Assembly (NCBI GenBank): GCA_910577215.1
Contig: CAJTMQ010000087.1
Span: 1 to 5,223 of the forward strand
Length of the DNA: 5,223 bases
Reading direction: 5' to 3'
From: an uncultured Eubacterium sp.
GTDB taxonomy: Bacteria; Bacillota; Clostridia; Oscillospirales; Acutalibacteraceae
In this document: positions 1 to 4,997 of the stretch, piece after piece
Layout: every line of letters begins with the position of its first letter
How positions within the stretch are numbered: the stretch's first letter is position 1
Translations under genes and position numbers: made by a program
The notes under the pieces: model-generated
The model's database searches: none
Told to the model about the DNA's origin: nothing
Seen by the model: the letters and a program-made list of their open reading frames with translations, nothing else

Positions 1-13
1 TTTATAAAAAATT

Positions 14-28
14 TGATACTGTGTATCA
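14..28. repeat. Small perfect inverted repeat, possible operator
   Basis: TGATAC (14-19) and GTATCA (23-28) form a perfect 6-bp inverted repeat around a TGT centre. It lies beyond the terminator that ends the rsmD cluster, so it probably belongs to whatever lies to the left of the window. The size and symmetry would suit a dimeric repressor site, but I see no convincing promoter beside it on either strand and cannot name a regulator. Repeats this short also arise by chance in AT-rich DNA. Confidence 0.25.
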
Positions 29-65
29 TTCACCGTGCACAAATAAACTGATATTTATAAAATTG

Positions 66-99
66 AAAAATAAAAAAGCCTTCCCTTTATGGGAAGGCT
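66..99 (-). terminator. Intrinsic terminator of the rsmD-coaD-coiled-coil cluster
   Basis: Read on the minus strand, AGCCTTCCC pairs perfectly with GGGAAGGCT (9 bp) around an ATAAA loop, and the stem is followed directly by TTTTTTATTTT. The stem occupies 77-99 and the U-tract about 66-76. It begins 14 bases after the stop codon of the coiled-coil gene. The plus-strand reading has no U-tract, so it works in the minus direction only. It marks the end of the transcription unit. Confidence 0.95.
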
Positions 100-113
100 A
101 AAAATCATTTCAA

Positions 114-680
114 TTACTGCTGCTGACCGCCGCCGACATTTCTCATAAGATTCTGACGAATCTTTCTGACATCCTGAAGTGCCTTATAAAGTGCTTCATC
201 AATACTGATTAAAGTATCCTCAGCATAATTATTAACCGCATTAACAGAATCAATCTTATTCTTCTGAGCTGCTGCAAGCATATCATTAGCCTGTGCAGTT
301 GCATTTCCTAAAATCTCACTTGCACGAGCCTGTGCCTCGCGGATACTTGCTTCACCCTCTTCTTTTGCTCTTGCAAGCATTTCGGCTGCCTCAGCCTGTG
401 CAGTCTGTGTAATCTGATCACGTGCAACAAGCTCACGAGCCTTTGCCTGAGCATCGGCAATAATAGCCTGGGCATCTTTGTTTGCATCATCAAGAATCGT
501 GTTTCTTGAATCAATAATTGCCTTTGCCTGCTTTGTTTCGTGAGGTGTATTCAGACGAATATCCTCAATAATGGTTTTGATTTTCTCAACATCAACAAGG
601 CTTTTCTTTGTCATCGGCATTGAGGTAGCGTCATCAAGCACATCCTCTAAATCTTCAAGCAAAATATCTGTATTCGTCAT
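114..680 (-). CDS. Alanine-rich hendecad coiled-coil protein (clostridial 'ATPase/V-type ATP synthase subunit H-like' family), function unknown
   Basis: This 188-residue protein has no signal peptide, membrane segment or catalytic motif. Residues 1-20 are acidic (LLEDLEDVLDDA) and are followed by a conserved-looking segment, VEKIKTIIEDIRLNTPHE (31-48). Residues 51-141 form a long helix rich in Ala, Gln and Glu, with hydrophobic pairs repeating every 11 residues (IIA 73-75, LVA 84-86; EIL 122-124, DML 133-135). The C-terminus is a flexible GGGQQQ tail. The pattern matches proteins that automatic annotation in Clostridia often calls ATPase or V-type ATP synthase subunit H, but no nucleotide-binding motif is present, so 'ATPase' is misleading. 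The start is supported by AAAGGAGAT inside the end of coaD, and the ATG shares one base with the coaD stop (TAATG), indicating translational coupling. A scaffold role resembling DivIVA or ATP synthase subunit b is only an inference. Real coding status is highly likely; function is unknown. Confidence 0.88.
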   Translation of the reverse strand: MTNTDILLEDLEDVLDDATSMPMTKKSLVDVEKIKTIIEDIRLNTPHETKQAKAIIDSRNTILDDANKDAQAIIADAQAKARELVARDQITQTAQAEAAEMLARAKEEGEASIREAQARASEILGNATAQANDMLAAAQKNKIDSVNAVNNYAEDTLISIDEALYKALQDVRKIRQNLMRNVGGGQQQ

Positions 681-1165
681 TATTTGATATCTCCTTTACA
701 TCTTTTAATAACATCTTCTAATATTTCATTGGGAACAAAGCGGGATATATCCCCGCCAAGGCTGCAAACCTCTTTAACCATACTGGAGGATAAAAACATA
801 TTTTCCCCTTTCGCGGTGAGGAAAACCGTTTCAACCTGCGGCAAAAGACTTTTATTTGTAAGCGCCTGCTGAAATTCATAATCGAAATCAGACATAGCGC
901 GCAACCCTTTAACAATTGCAACGGCATTTTTCTGCTTTGCATAATCAACAAGCAGACCGCTGTATGTATCAACCTCTATGTTATTATGCTTAACACAGCG
1001 GCGAACAAGCTGAACCCTTTCATCAACTGAAAAAACAGCATGCTTTGTGCTGTTGCTCATAACAACAACTATAACCTTGTCAAACAGCTCCGCAGCACGC
1101 TCTATAATATCTATATGACCAAGCGTTACAGGATCAAAGCTGCCCGGGCAAACGGCTATTTTCAT
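680..1165 (-). CDS. coaD: Phosphopantetheine adenylyltransferase
   Basis: CoaD transfers AMP from ATP to 4'-phosphopantetheine to give dephospho-CoA, the penultimate step of coenzyme A synthesis in the cytosol. At 161 residues it has the normal family length. The nucleotidyltransferase signature PGSFDPVTLGH (7-17) carries the (T/H)xGH motif with His17. KGLRAMSDFDYE (86-97) matches the conserved RGLRxxxDFxYE substrate-site block, and FLSSSMVKE (124-132) is the C-terminal ATP-site motif. The ATG lies 7 bases after the rsmD stop. An AAAGG at the end of rsmD is rather far away (about 12 bases), so coupled translation is likely. The rsmD-coaD pairing is widespread in Firmicutes and supports both calls. 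The stop overlaps the next gene's ATG by one base. Confidence 0.97.
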   Translation of the reverse strand: MKIAVCPGSFDPVTLGHIDIIERAAELFDKVIVVVMSNSTKHAVFSVDERVQLVRRCVKHNNIEVDTYSGLLVDYAKQKNAVAIVKGLRAMSDFDYEFQQALTNKSLLPQVETVFLTAKGENMFLSSSMVKEVCSLGGDISRFVPNEILEDVIKRCKGDIK

Positions 1166-1172
1166 AAATTAA

Positions 1173-1712
1173 TCAGCCCTTTCGGTAAAGAGTAATTTTA
1201 GTTTTGCCATAAATTCTTTCCCTATAAACTGAAAAATCGCCGAAATTCTGCGGTAATATTTCATTTTTTGAGGTTTCACAAGCAATGATACCATCATCAC
1301 TCATTGAATAAACAAGCGCGGGCATGCATTTTTCAATAAGCCCTTTATTATAAGGCGGATCAAGAAACGCAATATCAAAATTGTTTTTGCGAGCCGCAAA
1401 AGCAGCGGCATCACTCATAACAATCTGTGAGCAATCCGAAAATCCGCAATGCGTAATATTATTTCTGACAATCTTCTCTGCACTTTTATTATTTTCTACA
1501 AAGGTGCAAAAGCGTGCCCCTCTGGACAAGGCTTCTATTCCGAGCTGACCCGAACCTGCAAATAAATCAAGCACCTTTTTCTCTTCAATTTCAAACTGAA
1601 TCATACTGAACAGTGCTTCTTTTACACTTTCGGTTGTGGGCCTTGTAACATCGTCACCCGGCAAAGTTTCAAGCTTTCTGCCGCGTGCACTGCCCGTAAT
1701 TACTCTCATCAT
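1173..1712 (-). CDS. rsmD: 16S rRNA (guanine966-N2)-methyltransferase
   Basis: RsmD uses S-adenosylmethionine to methylate N2 of G966 of 16S rRNA, near the P site of the small subunit. The protein has 179 residues, typical of the family. It shows the N-terminal RVITGxARGRKL start, RPTTESVKEALF (24-35), the SAM-binding loop DLFAGSGQLGIEA (49-61) and the catalytic motif DPPY (118-121). Two tandem ATG codons open the gene (1710-1712 and 1707-1709). AAGGA at 1722-1726 lies 9 bases from the first and 12 from the second, so I prefer the first, although family members usually begin MRVI, corresponding to the second. The difference is one residue. The gene is first in a cluster with coaD and the coiled-coil gene, behind a strong promoter. 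Confidence 0.96.
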   Translation of the reverse strand: MMRVITGSARGRKLETLPGDDVTRPTTESVKEALFSMIQFEIEEKKVLDLFAGSGQLGIEALSRGARFCTFVENNKSAEKIVRNNITHCGFSDCSQIVMSDAAAFAARKNNFDIAFLDPPYNKGLIEKCMPALVYSMSDDGIIACETSKNEILPQNFGDFSVYRERIYGKTKITLYRKG

Positions 1713-1728
1713 AACAACTTGTCCTTAA

Positions 1729-1747
1729 GCAGATTATGGCAATCTGC
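1729..1747 (-). other. Small hairpin in the rsmD 5' leader
   Basis: GCAGATT and AATCTGC form a perfect 7-bp stem with a 5-base loop, ending two bases before the AAGGA ribosome binding site of rsmD. Transcription from the 1766-1794 promoter would place it about 12 bases into the leader. It has no U-tract, so it is not a terminator. It may stabilise the 5' end or influence ribosome access, or it may have no role. Confidence 0.35.
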
Positions 1748-1765
1748 ATATTTTTACACATAAAC

Positions 1766-1794
1766 ATTATACAGTTGAAGCCCTGTTTCGTCAA
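1766..1794 (-). promoter_or_regulatory. Sigma-A-type promoter for rsmD-coaD-coiled-coil gene
   Basis: On the minus strand, TTGACG (1789-1794) and TATAAT (1766-1771) are separated by exactly 17 bases: five of six and six of six consensus matches at optimal spacing. Transcription should start near 1759, giving a leader of about 47 bases before rsmD. The -35 box begins 16 bases after the uvrC stop codon. I see no terminator between uvrC and this promoter, so uvrC readthrough may add to expression of the cluster. Confidence 0.85.
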
Positions 1795-1810
1795 GTTTTT
1801 ATTGCTATTT

Positions 1811-3631
1811 TTACATTTTGCGGTAAAAATTATAGATATTTTCGGCATTTTTGCTATTAATTGAGGGGCATTCCATCAATTCTTCAACGCTGCTTTCCTT
1901 AATTTTTGATATAGTTTTAAAATGCTTCATAAGTGCTTTCGCCTTGTTTTCCCCTATTCCCTCTATACTCAGCAGGCTTGAAGAAAGGGTGCTTTTCCTA
2001 TGCTTTTTATGGTGATAGGTGATTGCAAAGCGATGCACCTCCTCCTGAATATCGGAAACAAGAGTGAAGGCACTTCTGTGCGAGTTTATTTCAATTTCAC
2101 CGCCGCCGAAGGCAATGGCTCTTGTGCGGTGCTTATTATCCTTAACCATACCGAAAACAGGCACATTTATTCCCATTCTTTCAACAACGGGAAGCACAGC
2201 ATTAACCTGCGGCTGTCCGCCGTCAAGTAAAATCAGATCAGGAAGAATTTTAAAAGTGCTGCCCTCCTCATCATTATAATAATGATTGAAGCGGCGTGTT
2301 AACACCTCATTCATAGAGCCAACGTCATTCTGACCGTCAAAGCCCTTGATGGAAAAGCGTTTATAGGCAGATTTCATAGGTCTGCCGTTGTGGAAAACAA
2401 CCATTCCTGCAACGTTATCTGCACCGAAGGTATGGGAAATATCGTAGCTTTCGATATATTCGGGAGGTTTAGGAAGCCCCAGCAGTGCTGCAAGTTCCTC
2501 CAAAGCGGCAAATTCTCTGCCCAGCCTACCCTCACTCTGGGCAAGGTGCTCATTGGCATTCTGAATACATAGCTTAACAATTGAAAGATGCTCACCCTTC
2601 TGCGGATGAATAAACTCTGTTTTCTTTCCTCTTTTACTCTCAAGGAACTGCTGTAAAAGTGCTTCGTCCTCAATATCTCCATCCACCGCAATGCGTGACG
2701 GAACCCGGCTTCTCATAGAGTAATACTGTTCAATCAAATCGAATCTTGCAGAGGAAAGATCATCAACGGAATCTATAAGCCAGAATTCACTGTCCGTAAG
2801 CCTGCCGTTTTCAAAGCGGATAACCTCAAAGCAAGCCTTTTTCTTGCCGTTGACAAGAGCGAAAACATCCTCCTCGGGCACATTTATTGACACAACCTTT
2901 TGCTTTTCGTCAAGATGCCTGATTGCTTTAATTCTGTCCCGCAGCTTAGCGGCTTCCTCAAATTGCAGATTTTCGGAAAGCTCATTCATCTGCTGTGTCA
3001 TCTCACGCACGGCAGCCTGACTTCCGCCTTTGAGAAAAGAAACGGCATCCTTAACATTATTTACATATTCTTCCCTTGTTATTCGTGCGGCACACGGAGC
3101 AGAGCAAAGACCCATAAATCCGTTAAGACACTGCCTTGATTTTCCGTAATCCCTCGGGAACTGCTTGCTGCAGCGCGGAAGCTTGAAAATTTTAAGGGTT
3201 TCCTCAACCGCCTGCTTAACTGAAAACCCTGAAATATACGGGCCAACATAAGTTGCACCGTCATCATCCATACGTTTACATTCGGAAATTCTCGGAAATT
3301 CGCCCTTGGTAATCTTTATATAGTTATAGCCTTTATCGTCCTTTAAAAGTATATTATACTTCGGCATATGCTGCTTTATGAGCGAGCATTCAAGCACGAG
3401 GGCTTCAAATTCGGTATCCACAAGAATATAATCAAAATCGTCAACATTTTCAACCATTCTGATTACCTTTAAGGAATGGTTTGAATGCGAGCCGAAATAC
3501 GAAGAAACCCTGTTTTTCAGTTTCTTTGCTTTACCTATATATATAATTTTTTTATCCTTATTCTTCATAATATACACGCCGGGCTGCAGCGGCAGTGCCA
3601 TTGCTTTCTGACGCAGTTCCTTTTCCGTCAC
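1811..3631 (-). CDS. uvrC: UvrABC system protein C (excinuclease subunit)
   Basis: UvrC makes both incisions around a DNA lesion in nucleotide excision repair after UvrA and UvrB find the damage. At 606 residues it is full length. In order: the GIY-YIG nuclease domain for the 3' cut (GVY 18-20, YIG 31-33, Arg41, Glu76); a four-cysteine segment (Cys154, 168, 176, 180) corresponding to the Fe-S cluster region described for E. coli UvrC; the UVR domain that contacts UvrB (about 202-237); the RNase H-like nuclease for the 5' cut with Asp397 (YDISH), Asp470 (LLDGG) and His533 (EVHRFA); and tandem helix-hairpin-helix DNA-binding motifs (about 550-606). The GTG start is chosen because AGGAGG lies 7 bases upstream and the resulting N-terminus matches the family. 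No catalytic residue appears to be missing. Confidence 0.98.
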   Translation of the reverse strand: MTEKELRQKAMALPLQPGVYIMKNKDKKIIYIGKAKKLKNRVSSYFGSHSNHSLKVIRMVENVDDFDYILVDTEFEALVLECSLIKQHMPKYNILLKDDKGYNYIKITKGEFPRISECKRMDDDGATYVGPYISGFSVKQAVEETLKIFKLPRCSKQFPRDYGKSRQCLNGFMGLCSAPCAARITREEYVNNVKDAVSFLKGGSQAAVREMTQQMNELSENLQFEEAAKLRDRIKAIRHLDEKQKVVSINVPEEDVFALVNGKKKACFEVIRFENGRLTDSEFWLIDSVDDLSSARFDLIEQYYSMRSRVPSRIAVDGDIEDEALLQQFLESKRGKKTEFIHPQKGEHLSIVKLCIQNANEHLAQSEGRLGREFAALEELAALLGLPKPPEYIESYDISHTFGADNVAGMVVFHNGRPMKSAYKRFSIKGFDGQNDVGSMNEVLTRRFNHYYNDEEGSTFKILPDLILLDGGQPQVNAVLPVVERMGINVPVFGMVKDNKHRTRAIAFGGGEIEINSHRSAFTLVSDIQEEVHRFAITYHHKKHRKSTLSSSLLSIEGIGENKAKALMKHFKTISKIKESSVEELMECPSINSKNAENIYNFYRKM

Positions 3632-3638
3632 ACTCTCA

Positions 3639-3644
3639 CCTCCT
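3639..3644 (-). promoter_or_regulatory. Ribosome binding site fixing the GTG start of uvrC
   Basis: A perfect AGGAGG lies 7 bases before GTG at 3629-3631. The next in-frame ATG is 10 codons downstream (Met11), lacks such a site, and would cut into the conserved N-terminus just before the GIY motif. The site begins 13 bases after the end of the HPr terminator U-tract. Confidence 0.9.
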
Positions 3645-3657
3645 AAATCCTTCCAAG

Positions 3658-3687
3658 AAAAAACAAAGGTACAGATTTCTCTGTACC
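3658..3687 (-). terminator. Intrinsic terminator after ptsH, directly ahead of uvrC
   Basis: On the minus strand GGTACAGA pairs perfectly with TCTGTACC (8 bp) around a GAAA tetraloop, followed by TTTGTTTTTT. The stem spans 3668-3687 and the U-tract 3658-3667. It begins 23 bases after the ptsH stop. It should end the HPr transcript and largely insulate uvrC from the strong HPr promoter, though some readthrough may supply uvrC. Confidence 0.92.
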
Positions 3688-3694
3688 GCGTTTT

Positions 3695-3722
3695 AATATA
3701 TAAGTTTTAATTAATCTGCAAA
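3695..3722 (-). promoter_or_regulatory. Candidate uvrC promoter overlapping the end of ptsH
   Basis: TTTGCA (3717-3722) and TATATT (3695-3700) are 16 bases apart on the minus strand, with four of six and five of six consensus matches. Transcription would begin near 3688, at the foot of the HPr terminator hairpin. No room for a promoter exists between that terminator and the uvrC ribosome binding site, so this is the best local candidate for uvrC. The region is AT-rich, so a chance match is possible. Confidence 0.4.
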
Positions 3723-3974
3723 TCCGCTTTTTACAAGGGCTACAAGACCATCAACAGCATTTTCTTCATCTGAACCGTCAGCAATAATACGAATATCCGT
3801 GCCGCCCATAATGCCTAATGAAAGAACACCTAAAAGTGATTTTGCATTAACTCTTCTTTCTTCTTTCTCAACCCAGATTGAAGACTTGAACTCGTTAGCT
3901 TTCTGAATAAAAAATGTAGCAGGACGAGCGTGAAGACCAACCTGATTTTCTACTTTAACATCTTTAACAAACAT
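3711..3974 (-). CDS. ptsH: Phosphocarrier protein HPr
   Basis: HPr passes phosphate from Enzyme I to the sugar-specific EIIA proteins of the phosphotransferase system in the cytosol. In Firmicutes, HPr phosphorylated on Ser46 is also the corepressor of CcpA. The 87-residue protein is full length. The active-site motif GLHARPAT (13-20) places the phosphorylated histidine at position 15, and NAKSLLGVLSLGI (43-55) places the HPr-kinase target serine at 46. Both are in the standard positions, so this is a PTS-competent HPr and not a Crh, which lacks His15. AGAGG sits 8 bases before the ATG. The gene has a strong promoter and its own terminator, so it appears monocistronic. Enzyme I (ptsI) is not adjacent. 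Location next to uvrC fits the clostridial neighbourhood in which HPr or Crh lies near hprK and uvrC. Confidence 0.97.
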   Translation of the reverse strand: MFVKDVKVENQVGLHARPATFFIQKANEFKSSIWVEKEERRVNAKSLLGVLSLGIMGGTDIRIIADGSDEENAVDGLVALVKSGFAD

Positions 3975-3995
3975 AATTAAAACCTCTCATCATTG

Positions 3996-4023
3996 TTAAT
4001 ATAAACGTTAATTCATTTGTCAA
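3996..4023 (-). promoter_or_regulatory. Possible second, proximal promoter of ptsH
   Basis: A perfect -35 hexamer TTGACA (4018-4023) is followed after 16 bases by TATTAA (3996-4001), a four-of-six -10 match, on the minus strand. Transcription would start near 3989, just ahead of the ribosome binding site at 3983-3987, leaving a leader of only about 15 bases. It is weaker overall than the distal promoter at 4044-4071 and may be a chance match. Confidence 0.35.
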
Positions 4024-4043
4024 TATCATTGTTTACTTTACAT

Positions 4044-4071
4044 ATTATACCACCAAAGTTGTTTAGGTCAA
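4044..4071 (-). promoter_or_regulatory. Strong extended -10 promoter of ptsH
   Basis: On the minus strand TTGACC (4066-4071), a 16-base spacer and TATAAT (4044-4049) form a near-consensus sigma-A promoter, with TGG directly before the -10 box giving an extended -10 element. The start near 4037 leaves a leader of about 63 bases before the HPr ATG. Strong constitutive transcription is expected, in keeping with the abundance of HPr. Confidence 0.85.
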
Positions 4072-4117
4072 CAAAATGGTTTAAAGTTCGTATGCTTTAT
4101 AAATTTAACACAAAATT

Positions 4118-4139
4118 ATTTGCGCCAATTTGTGCAAAT
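4118..4139. repeat. Imperfect 22-bp palindrome between trmD and ptsH
   Basis: The outer arms ATTTGC and GCAAAT are perfectly complementary, and 9 of 11 positions match across the full palindrome. It can also be read as two tandem 10-bp units, TTTGCGCCAA (4119-4128) and TTTGTGCAAA (4129-4138), identical at 8 of 10 positions and one helical turn apart. It starts 20 bases after the trmD stop and ends about 47 bp upstream of the ptsH -35 box. It could be a weak trmD terminator (AATTTTG follows on the minus strand, but the stem has an A-C mismatch) or a regulator site for ptsH. The sequence does not decide between these. Confidence 0.4.
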
Positions 4140-4158
4140 TACACATAACATTTTGTAA

Positions 4159-4884
4159 TTATTTCAATTCAGACAAATAGCTTAAATCGTCTTTAGAGAG
4201 CTCTGCTTTTTCAAGCATATCAGGCCGTCTTTCGAGTGTTCGTTTAAGCGATTGCTGCCTGCGCCATTTATCCACATTTGCGTGATGACCTGTCAGCAAA
4301 ACATCAGGAACGGTGCGACCTTTCCACTCATACGGGCGTGTATACTGCGGATACTCAAGAAGCGAGTTGAAATGGCTTTCTTCCTCAAAGCATTCATCAT
4401 CGGAAAGCACACCCGGAAGCATTCTTGAAACGGCATCGGCAAGTATCAGTGCCGGAAGCTCGCCGCCCGTTAACACATAATCGCCTACAGAGATTTCTTC
4501 CGGCTGAAGCTCCTCTATAACACGTTCGTCTATACCTTCATAATGACCGCACAGAAGTGCTATATTCGCCAGCTCTGAAAGCTCCTTCACACGCTTTTGC
4601 GTTAAGGTTTTTCCCTGCGGGGTGAGATAGATGAGATGCGGCTTCGCGCCCAGCTTTTCACAGAGTGCACTGAAGCAGTCATATACAGGCTCAACCTGCA
4701 TAATCATACCCATTCCGCCGCCGTATGGAGTATCATCAACCCTGCGGTGCTTGTCCTTCGTATAATCTCTTATGTCCGTGCATTCAATTTCAACCTTTCC
4801 TGCCTTGCGTGCCCTGCCGATAATGCTTTCGGAAATATAGGCATTGCACATTTCGGGAAAAAGGGTAAGTATATCAATCCTCAT
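4159..4884 (-). CDS. trmD: tRNA (guanine37-N1)-methyltransferase
   Basis: TrmD methylates N1 of G37 next to the anticodon of tRNAs that read CNN-type codons, preventing +1 frameshifting. It is a homodimeric SPOUT enzyme with a trefoil knot. The 241-residue length is normal. Visible motifs are the N-terminal RIDILTLFPEM, DDTPYGGGMGM (50-60), LTPQG (87-91), the knot and SAM-binding segments LCGHYEGIDERV (111-122) and SVGDYVLTGGE (132-142), the catalytic-loop region SDDECFEEESHF (161-172), LLEYPQYTRP (175-184) and LLTGHHANVDKWRR (196-209). GAGG lies 7 bases before the ATG. Unlike the common rpsP-rimM-trmD-rplS order, the upstream neighbour here is a small orphan gene and the downstream neighbour is ptsH, so trmD seems to be transcribed alone. 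Confidence 0.98.
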   Translation of the reverse strand: MRIDILTLFPEMCNAYISESIIGRARKAGKVEIECTDIRDYTKDKHRRVDDTPYGGGMGMIMQVEPVYDCFSALCEKLGAKPHLIYLTPQGKTLTQKRVKELSELANIALLCGHYEGIDERVIEELQPEEISVGDYVLTGGELPALILADAVSRMLPGVLSDDECFEEESHFNSLLEYPQYTRPYEWKGRTVPDVLLTGHHANVDKWRRQQSLKRTLERRPDMLEKAELSKDDLSYLSELK

Positions 4885-4917
4885 TAGAAAACCTCAAATT
4901 ATCATATAATGTTGTTC

Positions 4918-4923
4918 ATTATA
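4918..4923 (-). promoter_or_regulatory. Candidate -10 box for trmD
   Basis: A perfect TATAAT on the minus strand lies 33 bases before the trmD ATG. No good -35 hexamer stands at the right distance; the best matches (TTCTTT or TTTGCT) overlap the foot of the preceding terminator hairpin. A promoter is needed here because the upstream small gene ends in a hairpin, but this AT-rich stretch offers several similar hexamers. Confidence 0.35.
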
Positions 4924-4944
4924 TTAATATATAAACATAGCAAA

Positions 4945-4975
4945 GAACACAAACAATTATATATTGTTTGTGTTC
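4945..4975 (-). terminator. Hairpin after the small Cys-rich gene, probable terminator
   Basis: GAACACAAACAAT (4945-4957) and ATTGTTTGTGTTC (4963-4975) pair perfectly over 13 bp around a 5-base loop. The hairpin begins 22 bases after the stop codon of the 49-residue gene. On the minus strand it is followed only by TTTGCTATGTTT, a weak U-tract, so termination may be incomplete and some transcripts could run into trmD. On the plus strand it is followed by TCTCTTT, but no plus-strand gene exists to end. Confidence 0.65.
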
Positions 4976-4997
4976 TCTTTACAAGCATATTATTTAA

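Noticed and set aside
114..140. CAG and GGC triplet runs at the end of the coiled-coil gene, considered as a microsatellite
   Set aside because: Only three of each codon (GGGQQQ tail); too short to call a repeat array.
308..514. 68-codon minus-strand frame inside the coiled-coil gene
   Set aside because: Its Leu/Arg/His-rich translation is typical of a shifted reading of Ala/Gln-rich codons; the main frame has the stronger start signals.
684..972. Open frames on both strands within coaD
   Set aside because: Shadows of coaD, whose motifs are all in the chosen frame.
2000..2279. Two overlapping plus-strand reading frames of 71 and 76 codons
   Set aside because: Both lie antisense inside the conserved nuclease and C-terminal part of uvrC, lack convincing ribosome binding sites, and have no recognisable motifs.
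2374..3267. Further open frames of 60-105 codons on both strands inside uvrC
   Set aside because: They are out-of-frame shadows of an intact uvrC; uvrC itself shows no frameshift or missing domain.
3975..4158. The 184-bp trmD-ptsH gap as a possible riboswitch or small RNA
   Set aside because: After the ptsH promoter the leader is only about 63 bases, with no stable stem or recognisable aptamer core; upstream of it there is only one imperfect palindrome.
4636..4887. Plus-strand reading frame of 83 codons opposite trmD
   Set aside because: It is antisense to a full-length, well conserved trmD and runs to its exact 5' end; no promoter or binding site supports it.
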